NCBI GenBank assembly: GCA_947450015.1
Contig: CANFUB010000165.1
Location: 1-6,168 of the forward strand
Direction: 5' to 3'
DNA from: Bacteroidota bacterium
GTDB taxonomy: Bacteria > Bacteroidota > Bacteroidia > NS11-12g > UBA955
DNA length: 6,168 nt
Of this stretch, positions 1 to 5,528 are shown one piece after another. The notes under the pieces were generated by a model. That model saw nothing but the letters and a program-made list of their open reading frames with translations, was not told where the DNA came from and made no database searches. Both the position numbers and the translations under genes were made by a program. Every line of letters begins with the position of its first letter. Within the stretch, counting starts at the first letter, position 1.

Positions 1-75
1 ATTGCCGAAACATTGATTGCTTTGGTGGCTTGGTACTTTTTCAAAAAAGGCCAATGGAAAAACATTAAAGTCTGA
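1..75 (+). CDS. C-terminal end of a membrane exporter, probably MATE family (partial)
   Basis: Only the last 24 codons are present, reading in frame from base 1 to a TGA stop at 73-75. The peptide has a hydrophobic stretch (AETLIALVAWYFF) followed by a short basic tail (KKGQWKNIKV). A final membrane helix ending in a K/R-K/R-G-x-W-K tail is a recurring ending of MATE-family multidrug and toxin exporters (MOP superfamily), which use Na+ or H+ gradients to expel cationic compounds across the inner membrane. That assignment comes from remembered family endings and not from any catalytic motif. Other polytopic transporters could end similarly. The gap to the next gene is 113 bp and contains that gene's candidate promoter, so the two are probably separate units. 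Confidence 0.5.
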   Translation: MAETLIALVAWYFFKKGQWKNIKV

Positions 76-102
76 TGATTAATTTCATTAGGATTCAATT
101 TC

Positions 103-119
103 TAATATTTATAATATTA
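103..119 (+). terminator. Weak AT-only hairpin after the partial exporter gene
   Basis: TAATATT (103-109) and AATATTA (113-119) are perfect 7-bp complements around a 3-nt loop. It lies 28 bp after the exporter's stop and before the next gene's promoter, where a terminator would be expected. The stem has no G or C and no clear T-run follows, so it may only reflect AT-rich intergenic sequence. Confidence 0.2.
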
Positions 120-135
120 AATAGTTGTTAAAATA

Positions 136-166
136 CTTGCATAATTATTTGATTGCCCTATTATTG
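136..166 (+). promoter_or_regulatory. Candidate Bacteroidota-type promoter for the acyltransferase gene
   Basis: A CTTG at 136-139 resembles the -33 element (TTTG). It is followed, 19 bp later, by TATTATTG at 159-166, which matches five of the six fixed positions of the -7 consensus TAnnTTTG. The spacer lies in the range usually seen in Bacteroidota. Transcription would begin near 172-175 and give a leader of about 15 nt before the ATG at 189. Confidence 0.4.
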
Positions 167-188
167 TAAGCCAAAAAGGGATTTACAA

Positions 189-1208
189 ATGGGTGTCAAT
201 GTCAACAATAAACTAGTAAGCTTGGTATTTCTGAGGGCCATTGCAGTGCTTTGTGTTTGTTGTTGTCATTTTGCCAAACCTTTAACAGAGGGTTTCATCT
301 ATTCCTCTATTTTTAGTTTCATTAACAATTATGGCAGGTATGGTGTCGAAATATTTTTTGTTATTTCAGGATTTGTGATTCCTTTAAGTCTTGAAAATGG
401 CAAGTACCAATTGAGCGATTATTTGCGCTTTATTTACAAGCGTTTGATTCGCCTTCATCCAGCCTTTCTAGCTGCGATTGCATTAACATTAATCATTACC
501 TATTTCAGTTCCAAATTTAAACACCTGCCTTTTCCCGAAACGTTTGAATCTGTAGCCGGCAGCATTGTTGTTTTTCAAAATTTGGGACTCAATGTGGTAT
601 TTTGGACCCTTAGAATTGAAGCAGAATTTTATATTTTTATTGGTTTGTTTTTTATTTTATTGAAACACTATCCAAGCATTGCCTTGTATTTTGTAATCCC
701 AATTTTATTGATTGCGAGTCAATTCGATTACTTTAATGCCATAGGCTTACTCAAGCACTTGGCCTATTTTCTAATGGGCACTATCGGCTTTTTAATTTAT
801 ACTAAAAAAGGACAAGTTTGGCAGCATTACTTATTGCTTTTGGCAGTCATCATTTTCTCATTTTTATTCACTACCATTCCCAATATGGTTGATGGCGTAC
901 CTGCCAGTATCGCTGGCGCATCGACCATTCTATTTATTTTATTCTACAAAGGAAAAACACCGCAATCCATAAACTTTATTGGCAAAATTTCTTACTCACT
1001 TTATTTGGTGCACTACCCCATTTCTAAAATGATGATTCGTTTTTTAATGAAACTATTGCCTGCTCCCATTGCGTGGATTTTATTCCTTATTTCATTTGTT
1101 GTAGTGATTCCTTTCTCCTACCTTTTTTATAAATACATTGAATCCCCTTCAGAAAATTACTCAAAAAAGATAAATTATCTGCATTCAAAAAGAAGTGTGT
1201 TAAAATAA
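189..1208 (+). CDS. Membrane acyltransferase, acyltransferase-3 (OafA-like) family
   Basis: The 339-residue product is an integral inner-membrane protein of about ten hydrophobic segments, the usual size for acyltransferase-3 proteins that transfer acetyl or other acyl groups to surface glycans or lipids. Family hallmarks are in order: LRAIAVLxVxxxH at residues 15-28 with the likely catalytic His28, the YGVEIFFVISGF block at 51-62, a basic KRLIRLHP loop at 84-91, W-T-L-x-x-E-x-E-F-Y at 139-148, and the IGKISYSLYLVHYPI segment at 264-278. A YKYIESP motif at 314-320 closes the core and a lysine-rich tail follows. The ATG at 189 is chosen over an in-frame TTG at 153 because the candidate -7 box (159-166) lies downstream of that TTG and because AAGGG sits 8 nt before the ATG. 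The substrate cannot be read from sequence. The first helix is unusually rich in cysteine. Confidence 0.9.
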   Translation: MGVNVNNKLVSLVFLRAIAVLCVCCCHFAKPLTEGFIYSSIFSFINNYGRYGVEIFFVISGFVIPLSLENGKYQLSDYLRFIYKRLIRLHPAFLAAIALTLIITYFSSKFKHLPFPETFESVAGSIVVFQNLGLNVVFWTLRIEAEFYIFIGLFFILLKHYPSIALYFVIPILLIASQFDYFNAIGLLKHLAYFLMGTIGFLIYTKKGQVWQHYLLLLAVIIFSFLFTTIPNMVDGVPASIAGASTILFILFYKGKTPQSINFIGKISYSLYLVHYPISKMMIRFLMKLLPAPIAWILFLISFVVVIPFSYLFYKYIESPSENYSKKINYLHSKRSVLK

Positions 1209-1229
1209 ATTTCTACCTAAAATTGACTT

Positions 1230-1757
1230 ATGCGAAATGTGAGCTTAATACCAATTGAACACGGGCATTACCCATTGTTATTTAGGCTTTGGAACAATCC
1301 GCATTTAATTCAATACACCTACCATCAATATACAGCAACACTTGAATTGGCAGAAGCAAGAATCCAAAAACTACTTTCAAATTATAAGCATGCGCAACCA
1401 GATGGCGGTCCTTACTTAATTTTTGATGCGCATACCTTTATTGGTTATTGTGGCATCGACCAAGCAGATGAAACCAAACAAACATTTGAGCTATGGTATA
1501 TCATCGCTATGGAACACCATGGAAAAGGATTTGGAAGTAAAGTTGCTGAACAATTGCGTGACATTGCATTCGAAAAGATGCATGCAGTATTTGTTGTGGC
1601 TGATGTGGTGCGCAACAATGGGGCAAGTATACGCGTGCTTGAAAAAGCGAAACTCAAATGCATTCAAGAATTGCCATTGGAGTTTAATAGAAATGGTATT
1701 ACAGCCGATTTATTGAAATACAGCATTTCAAAACAAGATTGGTTGATAGCGCATTAA
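1230..1757 (+). CDS. GNAT family N-acetyltransferase (RimJ/RimL-like)
   Basis: The 175-residue product has the length and order of a single-domain GNAT acetyltransferase, a soluble enzyme moving an acetyl group from acetyl-CoA to an amine. An acetyl-CoA pyrophosphate-binding loop of the (Q/R)xxGxG/A type is seen as HHGKGFG at residues 96-102, after the strand FELWYII (86-92). The later block VVRNNGASIRVLEKAKLK (126-143) matches the N-x-x-S-x-x-x-x-E-K-x-G-F region typical of RimJ/RimL-like members, with Lys-Leu in place of the usual Gly-Phe. The N-terminal LWNNPHLIQY stretch also fits that subgroup. The substrate could be a ribosomal protein N-terminus, an antibiotic or a small amine and cannot be decided here. 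It begins 21 nt after the acyltransferase stop without an obvious ribosome binding site or promoter, so co-transcription is likely. Confidence 0.87.
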   Translation: MRNVSLIPIEHGHYPLLFRLWNNPHLIQYTYHQYTATLELAEARIQKLLSNYKHAQPDGGPYLIFDAHTFIGYCGIDQADETKQTFELWYIIAMEHHGKGFGSKVAEQLRDIAFEKMHAVFVVADVVRNNGASIRVLEKAKLKCIQELPLEFNRNGITADLLKYSISKQDWLIAH

Positions 1758-1771
1758 GCCATAAAAATTCA

Positions 1772-1779
1772 TATTTTTG
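1772..1779 (+). promoter_or_regulatory. Candidate -7 promoter box (TATTTTTG) before the PhnA-domain gene
   Basis: The octamer matches all fixed positions of the Bacteroidota -7 consensus TAnnTTTG and lies 24 nt before the ATG at 1804. The only nearby TTG that could serve as a -33 element (1743-1745) is 26 bp upstream, longer than the usual spacer, so the -33 half is poor. It would start a transcript covering the PhnA-domain, SRPBCC and DinB-like genes. Confidence 0.4.
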
Positions 1780-1803
1780 CAGCAATCAATACAAAAAAAT
1801 ACC

Positions 1804-2013
1804 ATGGAAGTGAAAGACAGTAACGGCAACATCTTAAGTGAAGGCGACAGCGTACAAATTATTAAAGATTTAAAAGTAAAAGGTTCTTCTTCGGTTTTAA
1901 AAAGAGGTACCACAGTAAAAAACATTCGCTTAACCGACGATGATACCCATATTGAAGGTCGTGTTGAGAAAGTGATGATGGTTCTAAAAACCGAATTCCT
2001 TAAAAAAGTATAG
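1804..2013 (+). CDS. PhnA/YjdM C-terminal domain protein, stand-alone
   Basis: This 69-residue protein is nearly all one domain. It resembles the C-terminal half of E. coli YjdM (formerly PhnA), matching the VKDxNGN opening (residues 3-9), DGDSV-like EGDSV (13-17), IIKDLKVKGSS (19-29), KRGTxVKNIRL (33-43) and a final LKTEFLKKV (61-69). The N-terminal four-cysteine zinc ribbon of YjdM is absent, and no cysteine occurs in this protein. Despite the old name 'alkylphosphonate uptake protein', YjdM is not an established part of phosphonate transport, so its function is unknown. The ATG at 1804 is preferred to the in-frame TTG at 1777, which lies inside the -7 box. Its stop is 3 nt before the next gene's ATG, so it should be co-transcribed with the SRPBCC and DinB-like genes. 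Confidence 0.88.
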   Translation: MEVKDSNGNILSEGDSVQIIKDLKVKGSSSVLKRGTTVKNIRLTDDDTHIEGRVEKVMMVLKTEFLKKV

Positions 2014-2016
2014 CTT

Positions 2017-2469
2017 ATGGCTGCGCCACTGTTCATAGAAAATTCAATCCTAATTGCCGCCCCGCTTTCTAAAGTGTGGGAAGCTTTAACTGATGCGCAC
2101 TATACCAAGCAATACATGTTTGGCTGCGAAACAGTTTCGGATTGGACCCTAGGCAGCTCCTTAATTTGGCGAATGGAACACGAAGGCCAACCCTTCATTC
2201 CAGTAACAGGTTACATTCTCAAAATAGATTCCCCGCACCATTTAACTTATTCGGTATTCGACCCTCATAGTGCCATGGAAGATATTCCTGAGAATTATTT
2301 ACATGTTAGTTACGACCTAACAACAGCGGGCGAGAATACACTTTTAAAAGTGCGACAAGGCGACTATACAACCGTTGCCAACGGTGAAAAAAGATACCAA
2401 GACGCTTACAACAATGGCCTTGGTTGGTCGCCCATTTTAGAGCAAATTAAAAAAATATTAGAAGCTTAA
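2017..2469 (+). CDS. SRPBCC / AHSA1-like domain protein
   Basis: The 150-residue product fits the single-domain SRPBCC (START-like, helix-grip) fold, usually annotated as activator of Hsp90 ATPase homologue 1-like (AHSA1). Typical landmarks are the opening strand and helix with I-x-I-x-A-P-x-x-x-V-W-E-A-L-T-D (about residues 11-26), the LGSSLIWRM strand (45-53), the G-Y-I-L-K-I-D-x-P-x-x-L-T-Y turn (65-78), a strand with LKVRQGDY (110-117), and a long C-terminal helix starting at GWSPILEQIKKILE (136-149). Such proteins are cytosolic and bind a hydrophobic ligand in the cavity beneath that helix. The ligand is unknown for most bacterial members, and a role with Hsp90 should not be assumed. It sits between the PhnA-domain gene (3 nt upstream) and the DinB-like gene (6 nt downstream). 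Pairing of AHSA1-like and DinB-like genes is common in bacterial genomes. Confidence 0.87.
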   Translation: MAAPLFIENSILIAAPLSKVWEALTDAHYTKQYMFGCETVSDWTLGSSLIWRMEHEGQPFIPVTGYILKIDSPHHLTYSVFDPHSAMEDIPENYLHVSYDLTTAGENTLLKVRQGDYTTVANGEKRYQDAYNNGLGWSPILEQIKKILEA

Positions 2470-2475
2470 AACTGT

Positions 2476-3000
2476 ATGCTCAAAGTTCAACTATTTGAAG
2501 CCATCGATCGCAATACTAAGCAGCTGATCGATCTTGTCAATACACTAAGCCCTGCACAATTGCGCTTAAAACCTGAAGGCAAATGGTCGGTGCTCGAACA
2601 ACTCGAACACATTGTATTAACGGATAAAATTGTGGGCCTCTTATTAATGCGCCCGCACAGCAGCGTTGCCGAAACTGACACGGTGATTGGTCAGGAACGA
2701 CTAGAAAAAATCATCGTTACCCTTAGAGCGCGCAAAGTGGCTGCGCCCGATTTATTGCAACCTACTGGCAGCATTCAAACTGCAGAACAATTTACAATCC
2801 AATTTACAGAACAACGGAATGCCTTCAAAGAAGCCGTGAACAATGGCACAATTGTATTGGATAGCCGCACCTTCAAACACCCTTATTTAGGCGAAATGAC
2901 TGTGATTGATTGGTACCACTTTATTCCCTTGCACGCCCATAGACACCTCGAACAAATAAAGGAAATCTTGGCCAATCAAAACGCAATTGAGGACCATTAA
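2476..3000 (+). CDS. DinB-like (DinB_2 / YfiT-type) putative metalloprotein
   Basis: The 174-residue product reads as a four-helix-bundle protein of the DinB/YfiT superfamily. Three histidines at the expected places would form the divalent metal site: His45 in WSVLEQLEHI (residues 37-46), and His153 and His157 in HAHRHLEQI (153-161), matching the H-x-x-R-H-x-x-Q-I signature. The LxPEGKWS segment before the first histidine is also typical. Relatives include thiol-dependent S-transferases (bacillithiol, mycothiol) and many proteins with no known reaction. The name DinB here is unrelated to DNA polymerase IV. It follows the SRPBCC gene by 6 nt and is the last gene of its group, with a perfect inverted repeat directly after its stop codon. 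By eye this gene and the previous one look somewhat less AT-rich than the membrane-protein genes, but I did not compute this. Confidence 0.87.
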   Translation: MLKVQLFEAIDRNTKQLIDLVNTLSPAQLRLKPEGKWSVLEQLEHIVLTDKIVGLLLMRPHSSVAETDTVIGQERLEKIIVTLRARKVAAPDLLQPTGSIQTAEQFTIQFTEQRNAFKEAVNNGTIVLDSRTFKHPYLGEMTVIDWYHFIPLHAHRHLEQIKEILANQNAIEDH

Positions 3001-3027
3001 AAATTAGTCAACTATATTGACTAATTT
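3001..3027 (+). terminator. Perfect 11-bp inverted repeat, likely terminator
   Basis: AAATTAGTCAA at 3001-3011 and TTGACTAATTT at 3017-3027 are exact complements around a 5-nt loop, starting at the first base after the DinB-like stop codon. The position fits an intrinsic terminator for the preceding three-gene unit. The stem is AT-rich (two G-C pairs) and the 3' arm ends in only three T's, so termination may be weak. A protein-binding palindrome is the alternative. Confidence 0.5.
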
Positions 3028-3115
3028 AAGCAGTAAGCAGGCACCATACTTATACCATTTTACCCCTATATCAAACTTTATTTCAGCCAATTACATTAAA
3101 TTAATCAGTTAAATA

Positions 3116-3150
3116 ATTGTCATATTTTGATGATAAACTACCATTGTCAT
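3116..3150 (+). repeat. Two direct copies of ATTGTCAT upstream of the polysaccharide operon
   Basis: The octamer ATTGTCAT occurs at 3116-3123 and again at 3143-3150, 27 bp start to start. The second copy lies just upstream of the -7 box and contains its nearest -33-like tetramer (ATTG, 3143-3146). This is where an activator or repressor site could sit, but eight bases in AT-rich DNA can recur by chance. Confidence 0.25.
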
Positions 3151-3161
3151 CTTAACAACTT

Positions 3162-3169
3162 TATATTTG
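3162..3169 (+). promoter_or_regulatory. Candidate -7 promoter box (TATATTTG) of the polysaccharide operon
   Basis: The octamer matches all fixed positions of the Bacteroidota -7 consensus TAnnTTTG and lies 18 nt before the ATG at 3188. The nearest -33-like tetramer, ATTG at 3143-3146, leaves a 15-bp spacer, shorter than usual. The site comes after the probable terminator at 3001-3027 and before a run of tightly packed genes. The rest of the 187-bp gap between 3001 and 3187 holds no gene that I can see. Confidence 0.5.
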
Positions 3170-3187
3170 TTGCAACATACATTTCAT

Positions 3188-4063
3188 ATGGTTCAAACTA
3201 CTCAAGACGAAGCCCCATTAAAAGGTATTCAAAATTATTTACAAACGGTTAAGCTATTTTATACCCACCTCATCGGATGGCTTTTTAAAAGCTTGATGCA
3301 TTATTGGTATTTGCTCCTAATTGGCTTAGCGTTTGGCATAGGCTATGGCTATATAAAATTCAAACAAACACCCGCCTATTTTGAAGGCCAAGCAGCATTT
3401 ACCTACAATGAACTGCACAAGAAAACGTATGGCGAAATGACCGATAAGCTAAGAACCTTGGTACATTCAAAATCATACAGGACCCTTGCCAAATTGCTTG
3501 CCATAAGCGAAACCGATGCACAAAACATTTACGATATCGAAGCAATTACGATTTCTGGCAGTCAGTTATCCCAGGATTTAACAACGAGTAAAATGCCTTT
3601 CTATGTGCATGTAAAACTCACCAACAGACAATCAGATGAGGCTTTGTTAAATAGCATAGAAACTTATTTTAACAACAATTACCAAGCCCGCACCATTATC
3701 GAAAGAACCACTGCTCAAATGCGCGCACGCATTGTACACCTTAACAGCGAACTTCAAAAACTCGATTCATTGAAACGCGCTTATCAGTTTTACTTATTGG
3801 AAAAAAACAACAATGTTAATCCTACCGTCAACGCCTTTAATCCGATCGACCTATACACTGCATCTGAAAAACTGTTCAATACCAAATCTGATTTAGAAGC
3901 GGCTGTTAACGATTTTAAAGCGGTTAAAATACTCGACCGTTTTGCCATGACCGACGACCCTATCAAACCTTCTTTCTCTAAATTTTTAATGAAATTCGGA
4001 AGCATTGGTTTATTGATTGCAGCGATGATCTGTTTTGTGTTAGTGGTATTTAAAAAGGATTAA
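3188..4063 (+). CDS. Wzz-like polysaccharide co-polymerase / chain-length determinant
   Basis: The 291-residue product has the layout of a polysaccharide co-polymerase. A cytoplasmic N-terminus of about 36 residues leads to one membrane helix (about 37-56), a large periplasmic domain (about 57-265) and a second membrane helix (about 269-288), ending in KKD. The segment before the second helix, DDPIKPSFSK (256-265), is like the proline-rich motif of Wzz proteins. Stretches at about 168-200 and 222-246 have the charged helical look of the periplasmic stalk. Such proteins oligomerise in the inner membrane and control chain length of O-antigen, capsule or exopolysaccharide. With three residues after the last helix there is no fused tyrosine kinase. 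The periplasmic region shows no motif I recognise, so family membership rests on topology and on the flippase gene 1 nt downstream. The ATG at 3188 is used because an in-frame TTG at 3167 lies inside the -7 box. Confidence 0.78.
   Translation: MVQTTQDEAPLKGIQNYLQTVKLFYTHLIGWLFKSLMHYWYLLLIGLAFGIGYGYIKFKQTPAYFEGQAAFTYNELHKKTYGEMTDKLRTLVHSKSYRTLAKLLAISETDAQNIYDIEAITISGSQLSQDLTTSKMPFYVHVKLTNRQSDEALLNSIETYFNNNYQARTIIERTTAQMRARIVHLNSELQKLDSLKRAYQFYLLEKNNNVNPTVNAFNPIDLYTASEKLFNTKSDLEAAVNDFKAVKILDRFAMTDDPIKPSFSKFLMKFGSIGLLIAAMICFVLVVFKKD
4054..4059 (+). promoter_or_regulatory. Ribosome binding site supporting the flippase TTG start
   Basis: AAAGGA lies 5 nt before the TTG at 4065, inside the last codons of the co-polymerase gene. 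It is one of the better Shine-Dalgarno-like sites in the window and supports a TTG start for the flippase, whose first in-frame ATG would remove the first membrane helix. Confidence 0.5.
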
Positions 4064-4064
4064 T

Positions 4065-5528
4065 TTGGCCGATTTTTTTTCATCCAAAAATTTTAAAAAC
4101 TCGCTTTGGAATTTAGCGGATATTTTCACCTATCCTGTTATTTTTCTATTGAGCACCCCTTTCTTTATTGATGGATTGGGGGCCAAAGCTTTTGGTGTTT
4201 GGATGCTCGTGAATAGTCTTATGATTGCCATGCAGGTTTTGAATTTAGGGCTTGGCAATGCCACCTTCAAACACATGGCTAGTCACTCGGCCTTGAACGA
4301 CCACACACAAATGAATGCCACTTTGAACACCAATTTCTCATTGAGCATTTTACTCCATTTGGTTTGTATCCTTGCTGGTGGACTGTTGGCATTCGGCATA
4401 CAACAGTTTTCTTTTTTTAATATAGAACCCAGCTTTATAGCATTGGCCGCAAAAGGTGCTTTGCTAGGTGGTGTTTTAGTAGGTTTTAAATTTTACGAAC
4501 AACTCATAGGCTATACGTTCAAAGCACTCGAGCGCTTCGATTTAGACACTATGCTAAGCACCGGTTTAAAAATTGTAGTACTCATTGTCAATATTGTGCT
4601 TGTAAAAATGGGGCATGGCTTAACTTCGCTACTCATCAATAATATTCTGCTATCATTCGTCAGTATCTTGATTGGTTTACTAATTATCAAATTTCAAATA
4701 CCTACTTTTCGATTTCAGTTTCAACTCAACAAAACCTTCATTCGCAAAGAACTTAAATTTGCCATTTGGCCTTGGTTTCAAACCTTGGCCATTGTACTTA
4801 CTTTTCAATGCGACCGTTTTTTTGTAGTTTCTTTTATTGGTCTTAGCACCCTTACCTACTACGGTTTGGTGGCCACTATTTTCAACCATATTCACATGGG
4901 CTTTAATGGCATTGCCCCATGGCTTGCACCCAAAATAACCAAGTTAAAAACCCAAGGTAAAGACACCCGCGATTTGTATTTAAGTGCACGCAATTTTATT
5001 TTATTATTAGCCTTAACTGCGCTTTTACTATTCAATCTTTTAAATGAACCCATCTTGAGTTTATTTTTAAGCAAAGAAAAATACATGCAAGCAGCCGATT
5101 ATATCAAATGCTTTACCTTGTTCGAAGTATTTTTTGTCTTTAGCATCATTCCCAATTATTTTTTAAATGCCGCTGGCTACGAAAAATTGTATTTTAAAAT
5201 TGTTGTGTTTTATTGCGTTTCCATACTAAGTGGTATGTTATTGGGCTACTACTTTACGCATACCGCCACAGGCATCATTATCGGCATGGCGCTCTCTACA
5301 GCTATTACCATGTTGTTTCAAAATGGGATGATCAACCAATGGGTTTTCAAAGCGCGCAATCCACTCGAAACCCTTGCACTTTTTACGCCTGCCATTATAA
5401 TTGGTGTTGCCATCTGGCTTGATGCCCCTTTTATTAAATACAGCTTTGTGGCACTCGGATTTCTGAGTATTTATTTTGTTTACACCCGTTACTTTAAAAT
5501 TAATTTTCAGCTACTGAAACTTGACTAA
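4065..5528 (+). CDS. Wzx-like polysaccharide flippase (MOP superfamily)
   Basis: The 487-residue, highly hydrophobic product has about 14 predicted membrane spans (roughly 18-36, 46-64, 92-113, 125-145, 168-182, 186-208, 235-258, 262-285, 311-328, 350-368, 376-398, 400-418, 437-452 and 458-474), the usual size and topology for Wzx/RfbX-type exporters. These move undecaprenyl-diphosphate-linked repeat units from the cytoplasmic to the periplasmic face of the inner membrane. The opening KNSLWNLADIFTYPVIFLLS (residues 11-30), the FGVWMLVNSL block (43-52) and GLGNATFKHMA (62-72) match the first two helices of this family. ALERFDLDTML (154-164) fits its conserved central loop. The start is a TTG 1 nt after the co-polymerase stop, with AAAGGA 5 nt upstream. 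The first in-frame ATG (codon 47) would delete the first helix. A role in exporting other lipid-linked glycans is possible. Confidence 0.85.
   Translation: MADFFSSKNFKNSLWNLADIFTYPVIFLLSTPFFIDGLGAKAFGVWMLVNSLMIAMQVLNLGLGNATFKHMASHSALNDHTQMNATLNTNFSLSILLHLVCILAGGLLAFGIQQFSFFNIEPSFIALAAKGALLGGVLVGFKFYEQLIGYTFKALERFDLDTMLSTGLKIVVLIVNIVLVKMGHGLTSLLINNILLSFVSILIGLLIIKFQIPTFRFQFQLNKTFIRKELKFAIWPWFQTLAIVLTFQCDRFFVVSFIGLSTLTYYGLVATIFNHIHMGFNGIAPWLAPKITKLKTQGKDTRDLYLSARNFILLLALTALLLFNLLNEPILSLFLSKEKYMQAADYIKCFTLFEVFFVFSIIPNYFLNAAGYEKLYFKIVVFYCVSILSGMLLGYYFTHTATGIIIGMALSTAITMLFQNGMINQWVFKARNPLETLALFTPAIIIGVAIWLDAPFIKYSFVALGFLSIYFVYTRYFKINFQLLKLD

Noticed and set aside
1423..1716. A 97-codon plus-strand frame inside the GNAT gene.
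   Set aside because: It is an out-of-frame reading of the acetyltransferase, whose own frame carries the acetyl-CoA motif.
1728..2036. A 102-codon open frame on the minus strand across the GNAT end and the PhnA-domain gene.
   Set aside because: It is antisense to a well-conserved coding gene, has no recognisable domain, and its composition fits a by-product of the plus-strand codons.
2500..2532. Repeated ATCGATC-like motifs near the start of the DinB-like gene.
   Set aside because: They fall in the N-terminal helix coding for AIDR and LIDL; the similar codons explain them and no larger repeat is present.
189..3000. Possibility that the acyltransferase, GNAT and the small soluble genes form a defence or mobile island.
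   Set aside because: No integrase, transposase, tRNA, flanking repeats, nuclease or toxin is visible, and all proteins fit ordinary housekeeping or accessory families.
5213..5422. A 69-codon plus-strand frame rich in His and Tyr inside the flippase gene.
   Set aside because: It overlaps conserved membrane helices of the flippase in another frame and has no start signal of its own.
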